Assembly: GCA_019119775.1 (NCBI GenBank) | Contig: DWWL01000010.1 | Coordinates: 37,463-101,462, forward strand | DNA length: 64,000 nt | Direction of reading: 5' to 3' | Source of the DNA: Candidatus Lachnoclostridium pullistercoris | GTDB lineage: Bacteria; Bacillota; Clostridia; Lachnospirales; Lachnospiraceae | Shown here: one piece after another, positions 32,861 through 43,083 of the stretch | How the letters are laid out: each line of letters begins with the position of its first letter | How positions within the stretch are numbered: the first letter of the stretch is position 1 | Position numbers and translations under genes: made by a program | Notes under the pieces: model-generated | Seen by the model: only the letters and a program-made list of their open reading frames with translations | The model's database searches: none | What the model was told of the DNA's origin: nothing

Positions 32861-34162
32861 CTAAATTGCAGGAAAAGCATTAGGCACATAAATCATATAA
32901 AGGGCAACGTACAAAATAAAGACCGGAAGGCCACATTTAAAATATTCTTTCATGGTATATCCCCCTGAAGCGAATACCATAGCCTGGGTCGCTGAAGCCA
33001 TCGGAGTAAGAACCGAGCAGGTAGCTCCCATTTCCACTGCAATCATTGCTGACCTGGCATCAAATCCACAGGCAACGGCAACTACAGCCGCCAGGATCCG
33101 GAAAATATTCAATGTACTGGAATTATTCATAAACTGAGTAGCAACCGCTGCACCTATCATAAGAATAAATGCAATCAGATAGGGATTCGTCACACCTCCA
33201 AGAACATTATTCATAAATTCAGAAATTACTTCATTAGCTCCGGATGCACTGATTCCATTAGCCAGGGCAATTGTTCCAGCGTAAATACCTATTACCTTTA
33301 GATTAATTGCTTTCATCGCTTCTTTTTCTGTTAAAATCCCTGTAAATACCATCAGCAATGCCGCAATGGCCGCACAGGTAGGCGCACTCAGAAAATCTAT
33401 GTAGCTGCTGGCAATCATCGCCAGAATCGCACAGATGAAAATGATGTATGTCAGTCTCTCCTTTCCCGCACTGAGAGAAGAACTTTTCTTCTTTCCATCT
33501 CCGCTCTCCTTTCCGATCATACTTTCCATGTCAATATTTTCATAGTCTTTCGGTGTAAACTTGTAGCCGATGAAGAAAACAAATAATGTTACAAGAAATA
33601 CGATTGGAAGTCTGGCAGACACAAAGGTAAGTACGGTAAATGTAGGTTCTCCCCCCAGAGAGGATACCAGCTCATTGCTGACACTGTACGCTGTCAGGCC
33701 AATTCCCACAGGAAGTACCGCCGCCCAAATACTGGACAGGTCTACCGCCGGTTTCAGCAGGCGTTTGGGCGAAATCCCTGCCTTTTTTGCTACATTGAAA
33801 CATACCGGCGTCATAGTCGCCATTGTAGACGAAGTATTGCTGAAAATAGTCAGAAAAATCGAAAGCAGACCGCAGCCAATAACTGCTCTCCTTTCACTGC
33901 TGCCTTCCGGAACAATAATGGTAGCCAGTTTTGACAGAAGAGATGTTTTGGCAAGGCCAGCAGCCAATACAAACATACTGGCAAACAAAACAGCCGTTGT
34001 GCTGGCAAATCCACTCCATGCCTGAGATGCCGGAAGGATTCCCGTCACTTCCATCGCTATGATAACCGCAACCGCTACTGCCGGATATGAAAGTTTTCCG
34101 CTGCAAAAACACGCAATCATAAGAACCGCTACTGCAAAGACGATAATAACCTGCAAAGACAT
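32861..34162 (-). CDS. SLC13/DASS-family anion transporter
   Basis: Polytopic transporter of 433 residues with about 11 membrane helices, related to divalent anion:sodium symporters and the CitMHS/ArsB-like permeases. The family-typical hairpin region reads IFSNTSSTMATMTPVC, where an SNT motif is the sodium/carboxylate site, and the second repeat has QFMNNSSTLNIF; the twin Asn-Ser-Ser/Thr motifs support this. Substrate probably a di- or tricarboxylate. It is co-transcribed after a metallo-hydrolase gene, 20 bases downstream. Base composition is lower in G+C than most of the window, suggesting a separate history. Confidence 0.85.
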   Translation of the reverse strand: MSLQVIIVFAVAVLMIACFCSGKLSYPAVAVAVIIAMEVTGILPASQAWSGFASTTAVLFASMFVLAAGLAKTSLLSKLATIIVPEGSSERRAVIGCGLLSIFLTIFSNTSSTMATMTPVCFNVAKKAGISPKRLLKPAVDLSSIWAAVLPVGIGLTAYSVSNELVSSLGGEPTFTVLTFVSARLPIVFLVTLFVFFIGYKFTPKDYENIDMESMIGKESGDGKKKSSSLSAGKERLTYIIFICAILAMIASSYIDFLSAPTCAAIAALLMVFTGILTEKEAMKAINLKVIGIYAGTIALANGISASGANEVISEFMNNVLGGVTNPYLIAFILMIGAAVATQFMNNSSTLNIFRILAAVVAVACGFDARSAMIAVEMGATCSVLTPMASATQAMVFASGGYTMKEYFKCGLPVFILYVALYMIYVPNAFPAI

Positions 34163-34182
34163 ATCCTTCTCCCCCTTGTATA

Positions 34183-35094
34183 TTAATCTTCACTAAGAAT
34201 TGAAACCTGAACTGTATACCATTTATAAGGTTTTGGATTGAACGCTCTCGCTGAACTTCCATGGCCAATCAACACCTTATTTACCCTGCTGAAATATTCA
34301 TTAAGATCCTCATCCGACGCTCTGGCATTATTGTGATGAAGCGGCAGCGCCAGCTGAGCTCCCATTTTTTCTATCTGTTCTGCAAATACCTCCGGAGAGT
34401 ATGATCGTATCCGATGTCTCAGCATAATATTGGGTCTCTCCTTTTTCATATGTTCCGCATGTTCCTCATAATCCCTCCCGGCGCTGAAATCAATTTTAAA
34501 ATTATTCAGAGTCTGAATCATAAAATTAATATTATACATTGATCCCAACGGGCCGGTCTGGTTCGGACAGGGCACTCCGAATCCCTCGGATCCTGAAAAA
34601 TCATTTTCCATCTGGCTGGGCCTTTTAAAACGACCCTCTCTAAAAGCTCTGTTATCATGTGCGCCCGGATAGGTTTTCAGCGTAAAATCCTCAAAATAGT
34701 AAGTATTTCCCGGATAAATCGGATATATTGCCGCATACGGGATATCATAAACTCTCGCTAATTCATAAGCACAGTCCCCAGGGACAAGCACGCGGCCATA
34801 AAATCGATTCCATAATTCCCCCACCAAGTTTGAATGATCCCCATGGATGTGATTTAAAATAATGTAATCTGCTCCGGTAAACTTTTCGGCCGAAAACCCG
34901 CTCTGAGCATATACCCGCTTTTCCATCTCCTGATTTGGTGTCAATTCCGTCAAACCATCGTAATGACTGACATCCCAATAGAATGGATCCGTAACAATCA
35001 CTTTTCCATTTGGCAGCATAATCTCATAACACTGGACAGAGATCCACCGTATCCGAATTGAAAGCGACGATACCCCCTTTTCGTAATCTTGCAT
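34183..35094 (-). CDS. Metallo-beta-lactamase-fold hydrolase
   Basis: A 303-residue MBL-fold metal hydrolase of the UlaG / lactonase-like branch. The zinc motif is NHIHGDHSN (HxHxDH), with later ligands in YPGAHDNRAF and the C-terminal LPLHHNNARAS and IGHG. UlaG-type enzymes open lactones such as L-ascorbate-6-phosphate; with a carboxylate-type transporter next to it, a lactone or ester substrate is plausible but unproven. ATG 35094 has AAAAGGAGGGAAAAAT before it. First gene of a two-gene operon under a promoter with a LysR-like dyad. Confidence 0.85.
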   Translation of the reverse strand: MQDYEKGVSSLSIRIRWISVQCYEIMLPNGKVIVTDPFYWDVSHYDGLTELTPNQEMEKRVYAQSGFSAEKFTGADYIILNHIHGDHSNLVGELWNRFYGRVLVPGDCAYELARVYDIPYAAIYPIYPGNTYYFEDFTLKTYPGAHDNRAFREGRFKRPSQMENDFSGSEGFGVPCPNQTGPLGSMYNINFMIQTLNNFKIDFSAGRDYEEHAEHMKKERPNIMLRHRIRSYSPEVFAEQIEKMGAQLALPLHHNNARASDEDLNEYFSRVNKVLIGHGSSARAFNPKPYKWYTVQVSILSED

Positions 35095-35124
35095 ATTTTT
35101 CCCTCCTTTTTTATTTATATTATG

Positions 35125-35158
35125 AGTATATCGCCTATGATTATCGGAATCAAATTCC
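35125..35158 (-). promoter_or_regulatory. Promoter of the hydrolase-transporter operon with dyad
   Basis: Minus-strand TTGATT (35148-35153) and TATACT (35125-35130), 17 bases apart. The dyad GGAAT-CAA-ATTCC (35146-35158) covers the -35 box and is a likely site for the adjoining LysR regulator. Confidence 0.65.
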
Positions 35159-35196
35159 AAAAATTATTAAATATATTACATAAAGGAATATTATGC

Positions 35197-35233
35197 AAAA
35201 AAAGAAAGACCTCTACATCCGTAAAAGTCTTTC
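35197..35233 (-). terminator. Terminator of the LysR gene
   Basis: Minus-strand arms GAAAGAC / GTCTTTC with a 16-base loop, then a T7 run. Confidence 0.75.
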
Positions 35234-35265
35234 GTATATTTTATTCATACCGGAATCTATTTTTC

Positions 35266-36177
35266 TTATTCATTTTTCTGCCCTGCCTGCTGAAATAAAC
35301 GAATCAGCGCTCGCCCCGCTGAAGACATATAGTAATCTGTCCGATACGCCACATACATTCTCTGCGGAGCTGGCCGCAGTTCTTTCAGATATAAGTATTT
35401 TACTCTCCTCTTTTTTCTCGGAACCTCCCAAAATACTGTATTTCCAATTCCGGCTTCTACTGCAATCACAGCGCTTCTCACGCTGTTTACCTCCAGACGG
35501 ACCATAGGTTTTACACCTTCCGCTTTAAAAAAATCACGAATCATTTTTCCTGAAGCCGTTACTGCTGACAGCTGAATAAATGGATACTCAATCCAATCTT
35601 TCAGTTCAACAGTCGGATAAATATCCCCTTCTTTTTTTACTGCCCGTTCTATTACTGGAGAATCTTCAGGAACTGCCAGCACAAGAGCGGCCTCTCCAAC
35701 CGGATCATAGGAAAGCCCTGGTCTGTAATCCCGGGACGTTACCAATGCAAAATCAAGTTCATTTTTTTCTACCATTGTCAATCTGGTAGATGTACTTCCT
35801 CCCAGTACCTGAACGCAGACGCCCGGATTCTTTTTCATAAACGGCGCTATCACATTCTGGATCATATTGTCTTCTCTTCCAATACTGCAGCCTATCCGAA
35901 TATGCTTTTCTTTATTTTCTACTATTTTTGAGATTCCTTCTTCCAGCTCATAATCTAATCTTACAATTTCTCTTCCCTTTTCGACGTAATAGCGCCCTGC
36001 TTCTGTCAGTATCAAACGATTATTCTTCCTGTAAAATAAGGAAATTCCTAATTCCTTCTCCGTTCTCTGAAGAAACTTCGTCAGTGCAGATTGTGTGATG
36101 CAAAGAACTTCTGCAGCCTGGGAAATTCCTTCTCTGTCCGCAATTTCTATGATATATCTGTAATCCTTTACATTCAT
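35266..36177 (-). CDS. LysR-family transcriptional regulator
   Basis: A 303-residue LysR protein: winged helix at residues 1-60 (SQAAEVLCITQSALTKFLQRTE is the recognition region, given here in part as ITQSALTKFLQ), then a linker helix and a two-lobed effector domain from about residue 90 (HIRIGCSIGREDNM). It probably controls the metallo-hydrolase/SLC13 operon directly downstream, sensing its substrate. It begins only 5 bases after the radA stop codon, with GGTGAGAGA as ribosome site, so it is also read from the radA promoter. Its G+C is lower than that of radA. Confidence 0.9.
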   Translation of the reverse strand: MNVKDYRYIIEIADREGISQAAEVLCITQSALTKFLQRTEKELGISLFYRKNNRLILTEAGRYYVEKGREIVRLDYELEEGISKIVENKEKHIRIGCSIGREDNMIQNVIAPFMKKNPGVCVQVLGGSTSTRLTMVEKNELDFALVTSRDYRPGLSYDPVGEAALVLAVPEDSPVIERAVKKEGDIYPTVELKDWIEYPFIQLSAVTASGKMIRDFFKAEGVKPMVRLEVNSVRSAVIAVEAGIGNTVFWEVPRKKRRVKYLYLKELRPAPQRMYVAYRTDYYMSSAGRALIRLFQQAGQKNE

Positions 36178-36181
36178 TCTC

Positions 36182-37567
36182 TCACCTCAGCGTGTCGATC
36201 GCCTCCCGCACGTTCCTCACCCCCACCAGGCGGATGCCGTCGGTGCGCTTCAATTTTTCCAGACAGATCTGGGGGAGAATGCAGGTCTCAAAGCCCAGCT
36301 TCGCCGCCTCGTTTACTCTCTGCTCCGCCATGGAGACGCCACGCACCTCGCCGGACAGTCCCACCTCGCCGAAGATTACTGTCTTCGGGTCAATGGGGCG
36401 GTCCTTCAGGCTGGAGACAAGGGCCATGACAATGGCCAGGTCCAGAGCCGGCTCATTCATTTTCATGCCTCCGGCGATATTTACATAGGCGTCATAGCGG
36501 GACATTTCATACCGGCATCGTTTCTCCAGGACTGCCATCAGAAGGTTGACCCGGTTGTAATCCGTACCCGCCGCCGTCCGCCTGGGCATTCCGAAGCTGG
36601 TGGCTGTCACCAGGGCCTGAACCTCCAGAAGAATGGGCCTGGTTCCCTCCATCAGGCAGGCCACAGCCGCGCCGGAGGCGTCCTCCGGGCGGCCGGACAG
36701 GAGAAATTCCGAGGGGTTTTCCACTTCCCTCAGCCCTTCCTCCTCCATCTCAAACACGCCGATCTCGTTGGTGGAGCCGAACCGGTTTTTCACCGCCCGG
36801 AGAATGCGGTAAGTGTCGCTCCGGTCCCCCTCGAAATAGAGAACCGTATCCACCATATGCTCCAGCACTCTGGGGCCGGCCACCATGCCTTCCTTTGTCA
36901 CATGGCCCACGATGAAAACGGCGGTTCCCCTGCTTTTTGCCAGCTGCATCAGCAGATTGGTGGACTCCCTCACCTGACTGACGCTTCCGGGGGCGGAGCT
37001 TATCTCCTCCCGAAACATGGTCTGGATCGAGTCGATCACCGCCACGTCCGGCTGCTGCTCCTCCATCACCTCCCGGATCAGGTCCAGGTTGGTCTCGCAC
37101 AAGAATCTCAAGTCGCCCTTCACGGAACCGATTCTGGCCGCCCGCAGCTTGATCTGCTTTAAAGATTCCTCACCTGAAATGTAGAGGACTTTCTTTCCGC
37201 TGCCGGCCAGATTGCGGCACACCTGCAGAAGCAGGGTGGATTTTCCGATGCCAGGATCGCCGCCCACTAACACCAGAGAGCCGGCTACGATCCCGCTGCC
37301 CAGCACCCGGTCCAGCTCCTTAAATCCGGTCTTCATCCGGTCTGTCTCCTCCACGGAGATCTCGTCCAGAAACGACGGCTTGAGACGGGCCGGCCGGATG
37401 CCGCCCCCCGCCATAGCCGAGATCCCGATTCCCCGGGACGCCGTTTTCTTCTCCGCCGGCTCCTCCACAAACGTATTCCATGCCTTGCAGCCGGGACACT
37501 GCCCCATCCATTTCGCCGATTCATATCCGCATTCGCTGCAGAAAAACACCGTTTTTGCCTTTGCCAT
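36182..37567 (-). CDS. radA: DNA repair protein RadA/Sms
   Basis: Branch-migration helicase for recombinational repair, 461 residues. Domains in order: N-terminal zinc finger CSECGYES...CPGC, RecA-like ATPase with Walker A GGDPGIGKST, the RadA-specific KNRFG motif in VKNRFGSTNEIG, and a C-terminal Lon-protease-like domain (AGGMKMNEPALDLAI). Length matches the family. Start ATG with GGAGGAGAGATT. It follows the 137-aa gene and ClpC operon on the same strand without overlap. It acts in the cytosol with RecA. Confidence 0.97.
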   Translation of the reverse strand: MAKAKTVFFCSECGYESAKWMGQCPGCKAWNTFVEEPAEKKTASRGIGISAMAGGGIRPARLKPSFLDEISVEETDRMKTGFKELDRVLGSGIVAGSLVLVGGDPGIGKSTLLLQVCRNLAGSGKKVLYISGEESLKQIKLRAARIGSVKGDLRFLCETNLDLIREVMEEQQPDVAVIDSIQTMFREEISSAPGSVSQVRESTNLLMQLAKSRGTAVFIVGHVTKEGMVAGPRVLEHMVDTVLYFEGDRSDTYRILRAVKNRFGSTNEIGVFEMEEEGLREVENPSEFLLSGRPEDASGAAVACLMEGTRPILLEVQALVTATSFGMPRRTAAGTDYNRVNLLMAVLEKRCRYEMSRYDAYVNIAGGMKMNEPALDLAIVMALVSSLKDRPIDPKTVIFGEVGLSGEVRGVSMAEQRVNEAAKLGFETCILPQICLEKLKRTDGIRLVGVRNVREAIDTLR

Positions 37568-37676
37568 AATCTCTCCTCCTGCAGATCAGACAGAGAAAAC
37601 TCCATCCCTATCTGATGCGTAAAAAGAAGGACCGCAGGAGCTTTTCTCGCCCGCTGCGGTCCCTGACTGTCCATGT

Positions 37677-38090
37677 TTACTTGCGGATGACCTTTACCTT
37701 CACCGCGGTTCCCTCATTGAGCTCAACGCCGATGACCAGCTTGCCGCTCATGTTGGTCTTCATTCCTCCCACTGCGGCGTCATCCACGAACACCTCGTAC
37801 TCGCAGTCTTCTTCCAGCTGCAGAGTGATCTGCGCGTCCTGACTGCCTTCCACCAGGAATTCTACTTTCTCGTCGTCCACCTGGAAATGCTCCACCGCAG
37901 TTCCCGGCACGGACTCGTATACGAACAATCCGTTCTTCTCTAATTTGGTGATCTCGTAAAAGGTCTTTACTTTATACAGATCTCCGTCATGCTCAAAATT
38001 GTCATGCTTGGATTTTGTGTTTAATTTGTAATTTCCAAAGCTGATGGTCCCATCCTGTTCTGTGCGGATTAATTCCTCAACTACCGGCAT
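37677..38090 (-). CDS. Conserved Clostridia hypothetical protein (137 aa)
   Basis: A soluble acidic protein of 137 residues made mostly of beta strands (TISFGNYKLNTKSKHDNF, ALV-like GKLVIGVELNEGTAVKVKV at the end). Relatives in Clostridia are often labelled endosialidase, a name I consider unsupported because no glycosidase motif is visible. It may bind another protein or a polysaccharide. It is a single gene with an extended -10 promoter at about 38254 and a GC-rich perfect hairpin in its leader (38209-38231). Confidence 0.75.
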   Translation of the reverse strand: MPVVEELIRTEQDGTISFGNYKLNTKSKHDNFEHDGDLYKVKTFYEITKLEKNGLFVYESVPGTAVEHFQVDDEKVEFLVEGSQDAQITLQLEEDCEYEVFVDDAAVGGMKTNMSGKLVIGVELNEGTAVKVKVIRK

Positions 38091-38208
38091 ATCTTTTGCC
38101 CCTCCTGGTTCTCTTAAAGTGTTTCTTGTTCACATGCTGCCCTTTTCTGCACTGCTCACCGCTGATGCGGACATTTGATCACAAATCTTCGATTCATGAC
38201 CATCATTC

Positions 38209-38259
38209 GCTGCCCGCCCCGCGCGGGCAGCCCCCGCTGGCTCGCTTTCGCTCATTATA
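38209..38259 (-). promoter_or_regulatory. Extended -10 promoter and leader hairpin of the 137-aa gene
   Basis: Minus-strand TGGTATAAT (38254-38262) is an extended -10 element. The leader then contains perfect 9-bp arms GCTGCCCGC / GCGGGCAGC (38209-38231). Confidence 0.5.
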
Positions 38260-38371
38260 CCACGCCCCTCATTTTTTTTCTACTGTTTTATCTCCCAGGA
38301 AAGGAGAAATTGTGACATCTGTTCAGTCCTGCGGAAAGATTTCTGCTGAGCGGCCGCCTGTGCCTGCGGGG

Positions 38372-40807
<2,436 letters not shown>

Positions 40808-40856
40808 GCAAATAATCCTCCTAGCTTCTTTTTGGCGACAGCGGTCTTCCGCCGTC

Positions 40857-41897
40857 TCAGGCTGTCTTTAATTCCGGCAGCTCTGCCCGGATATAGCTGG
40901 CTCTCGCCGCGTCCAGCTCCGCCCGGGACAGGGGCCTCTCCGACAGTTTCTGCAGGTTCGCCTTCTGGATCCCCAGCATGAGCCCGAACACCGGACAGGG
41001 CTCGGCAAACTCCAGAATGCCGTCTTCTGCTCCGGCCATCAGGCGGGAGAGAAAGACCATGGCGTCCTTCCAGCTGAGCTTTCTGGCGTATTTTAACACG
41101 CCGTAGGACTTAAACGCCTCATCCTGACAGCCCAGGCGGTCAGAGGACAGGGCCATGTCCCGCACCTGTTTTTCCTGGCTGCTCAGCTGTCTGGCGACCT
41201 TTTCTACAATCTCCACGATCTCCTCCTCCGTCACCCCCAGAGTCTTCTGGTTGGACACCACGTAGAGGGAGCCGTAATTTTCATTTCCCTCCCCGTAAAG
41301 ACCGCGGATGCTGGCGCCGAACCGGCTCATCTCTCCCAGTAAACTGGAAAATTTTCTTCCCGATGACAGGGACGGCAGATGGACCACCGCCGACGCCCGC
41401 AGCCCCGTTCCCACGTTGGTGGGGTATGCGGTGAGAAAGCCGTATTTATCGTCAAACGCATAGTTAAATCTCTCATTGATATAATCGTCCGCCCGGTCCG
41501 CCTCCCGCCACAGCTCTTTTAAGTGCATTCCCGGCGCGATGAACTGCATCCGGATGTGGTCGTCGCCGTTTAACACCAGGCTGACTTTTTCGTCCCTGGA
41601 GAGGATCAGACCCACCGGCTCCTTTTTGGCCGCCAGGGTGGCGTTTAAGATCCTCCGCTCCCGCAGGGCTCTCCGGTCCAAATCACTTAATTCCTGCAGA
41701 AGGGTATAGTCGTAGTCCCGCCCGTCCTCCAGGCAGAAGTCCCTCATTCCCTTCTCCAGCCGGCCCACCATCTCCCTGGCCTGATCTTCGGTCAGCTTTC
41801 CGGAAAATGGGTACTCCGCCCAGTTTCTCACCAGGCGGATGCGGCTGTATATGATACCGGGATTCTCTTTGTCTGTCTCTTCAAACCATTTAAGCAT
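40857..41897 (-). CDS. mcsB: Protein-arginine kinase McsB
   Basis: Phosphagen-kinase-type enzyme (346 residues) that phosphorylates arginines of client proteins, marking them for ClpC-ClpP. Visible motifs: SRIRLVRNWAEYPF near the start, the catalytic-loop TNVGTGLRASAVVHLPSL and NYGSLYVVSNQ. It needs McsA as activator, encoded just before with an overlap of a few bases. ATG 41897 gives the usual MLKWFEE start; a GTG three codons upstream is less likely. Confidence 0.95.
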   Translation of the reverse strand: MLKWFEETDKENPGIIYSRIRLVRNWAEYPFSGKLTEDQAREMVGRLEKGMRDFCLEDGRDYDYTLLQELSDLDRRALRERRILNATLAAKKEPVGLILSRDEKVSLVLNGDDHIRMQFIAPGMHLKELWREADRADDYINERFNYAFDDKYGFLTAYPTNVGTGLRASAVVHLPSLSSGRKFSSLLGEMSRFGASIRGLYGEGNENYGSLYVVSNQKTLGVTEEEIVEIVEKVARQLSSQEKQVRDMALSSDRLGCQDEAFKSYGVLKYARKLSWKDAMVFLSRLMAGAEDGILEFAEPCPVFGLMLGIQKANLQKLSERPLSRAELDAARASYIRAELPELKTA

Positions 41898-42435
41898 CTG
41901 TCTCACTTCCCGTTCTCAGTTTTCTGATCTCATCTCTGCAGCGGGCTGCCTCCTCGTAATCTTCTCTCTTTACCGCCGCCTGCTGGCATGCGTAGAGGCG
42001 GGCGATCTGCTCTTCCAGGCTGGATCCCTCCTCCGGCTCTGAAAGGGCGCTCTCCTTCTCTCTGTTTTCCTCTGCCGCCGCGTTCTTTGCTCTCTTTCCC
42101 TTGTGGCAGTCGCTTCCCTGCAGCTGCCTGATCTTGTCACTGATCAAAAGGTCAAACACTTCATAGCAGTCCGGGCAGCCGAAGCGGCTGCTCTTTACAA
42201 ATTCCTCGTAGCTGGTCCCGCAGGTGGGGCAGACCACATGGCTGTATTTTTCCTCCCTTGGGCTGCCGTTTCCCAGTCCCAGCAGTCCGGACAGCAGTCT
42301 TCCCAGCGGAAAGTCCTGCCCCAGATCCAGCTCGCTGGCGCACTGGGCGCAGAAATTATGCTCCGTCCGCACTCCGTTTACTACTTCTGTATACTGTATC
42401 GTGGCCTCTCTGGCCTTACATCTCTCGCACAACAT
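41890..42435 (-). CDS. mcsA: McsA, activator of McsB kinase
   Basis: Zinc-binding adaptor of 181 residues. Two zinc sites are visible, CERCKAREA/CAQCASEL and CPTCGTSYEEF/CPDC, and the C-terminus is a UVR coiled coil (YEEAARCRDEIRKL) that contacts ClpC or McsB. ATG 42435 follows GGAGGAACAGCT. It lies between the GntR regulator and mcsB in the stress operon. Confidence 0.93.
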   Translation of the reverse strand: MLCERCKAREATIQYTEVVNGVRTEHNFCAQCASELDLGQDFPLGRLLSGLLGLGNGSPREEKYSHVVCPTCGTSYEEFVKSSRFGCPDCYEVFDLLISDKIRQLQGSDCHKGKRAKNAAAEENREKESALSEPEEGSSLEEQIARLYACQQAAVKREDYEEAARCRDEIRKLRTGSETDA

Positions 42436-42527
42436 AGCTGTTCCTCCGATTATTCCTTCCGAACGTCCGGAGCCGGCCGCCTGCGCAGCCTTCCCCGGCG
42501 CTGTTGACAGTGTCACGGGGACTTTGC

Positions 42528-42908
42528 CTATTCTCCGCCCCCTGCAAACCGGTCGAAAATCTCATCCACCAGACGGTGAACCTCATCCCGGCTCACATTC
42601 TTACAGACTCCCCTGGCTAAAACCACTCCCAGCTCCTGTCTCATGTCCTCCAGAGCCTGGATCTTGTTCACATCCAGGGAAACGATGGCTCCCCGTCTCC
42701 GGTCCAGCTTTACAAATCCTTCCTGTCTCAGTACAGCATATGCCTTATTGACCGTGTGCATGTTGATTCCAATGCGGTCTGCCATCTGCCTTACAGAAGG
42801 CAGCACCTCTCCTTCCCGGATCCGGTCCGTGGCGATTCCCAGAATGATCTGGTTACAGAGCTGAATATAGTAGGCTTCATCACTGTTAAAATCAATTTCC
42901 ACAATCAT
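42528..42908 (-). CDS. GntR-family regulator, YtrA type, leading the clpC operon
   Basis: A 126-residue DNA-binding protein. The winged helix is at residues 10-75 (LPSVRQMADRIGINMHTVNK is the recognition part) and the short helical tail dimerises; it lacks an effector domain, as in the YtrA subfamily. It occupies the position of CtsR in the usual ctsR-mcsA-mcsB-clpC operon, and no CtsR is present in the window. It probably represses its own operon through the imperfect dyad at 42933-42953. ATG 42908 with GGTGG upstream. Confidence 0.85.
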   Translation of the reverse strand: MIVEIDFNSDEAYYIQLCNQIILGIATDRIREGEVLPSVRQMADRIGINMHTVNKAYAVLRQEGFVKLDRRRGAIVSLDVNKIQALEDMRQELGVVLARGVCKNVSRDEVHRLVDEIFDRFAGGGE

Positions 42909-42932
42909 AGTTCCACCATCTTTCGTTATATC

Positions 42933-42973
42933 TGTTCTAGTGTTAGTATAACAAATAGAGAGGCGTCCGTCAA
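42933..42973 (-). promoter_or_regulatory. Promoter and imperfect operator of the gntR-mcsAB-clpC operon
   Basis: Minus-strand TTGACG (42968-42973) and TATACT (42945-42950), 17 bases apart. The imperfect dyad beginning TGTT...CTA and ending TAG...AACA (42933-42953) overlaps the -10 box and start point, matching repression by the first gene product. Confidence 0.6.
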
Positions 42974-43025
42974 GCTCCTTTTTTCCGCAGAGGAGACGAC
43001 GCTTTTTCCGCGGGAGAAAACGGCG

Positions 43026-43071
43026 CCGCCCCGGGAGTTCCGGCGCCTTGCGGCTCCCTCTCCCGGGGCGG
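43026..43071 (-). terminator. Terminator after the cohesin-domain gene
   Basis: Perfect 12-bp arms CCGCCCCGGGAG / CTCCCGGGGCGG with a nested GC-rich loop, 13 bases after the stop codon; CGCCGTTTTC follows on the minus strand. Confidence 0.7.
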
Positions 43072-43083
43072 ATTTCTATGGAT

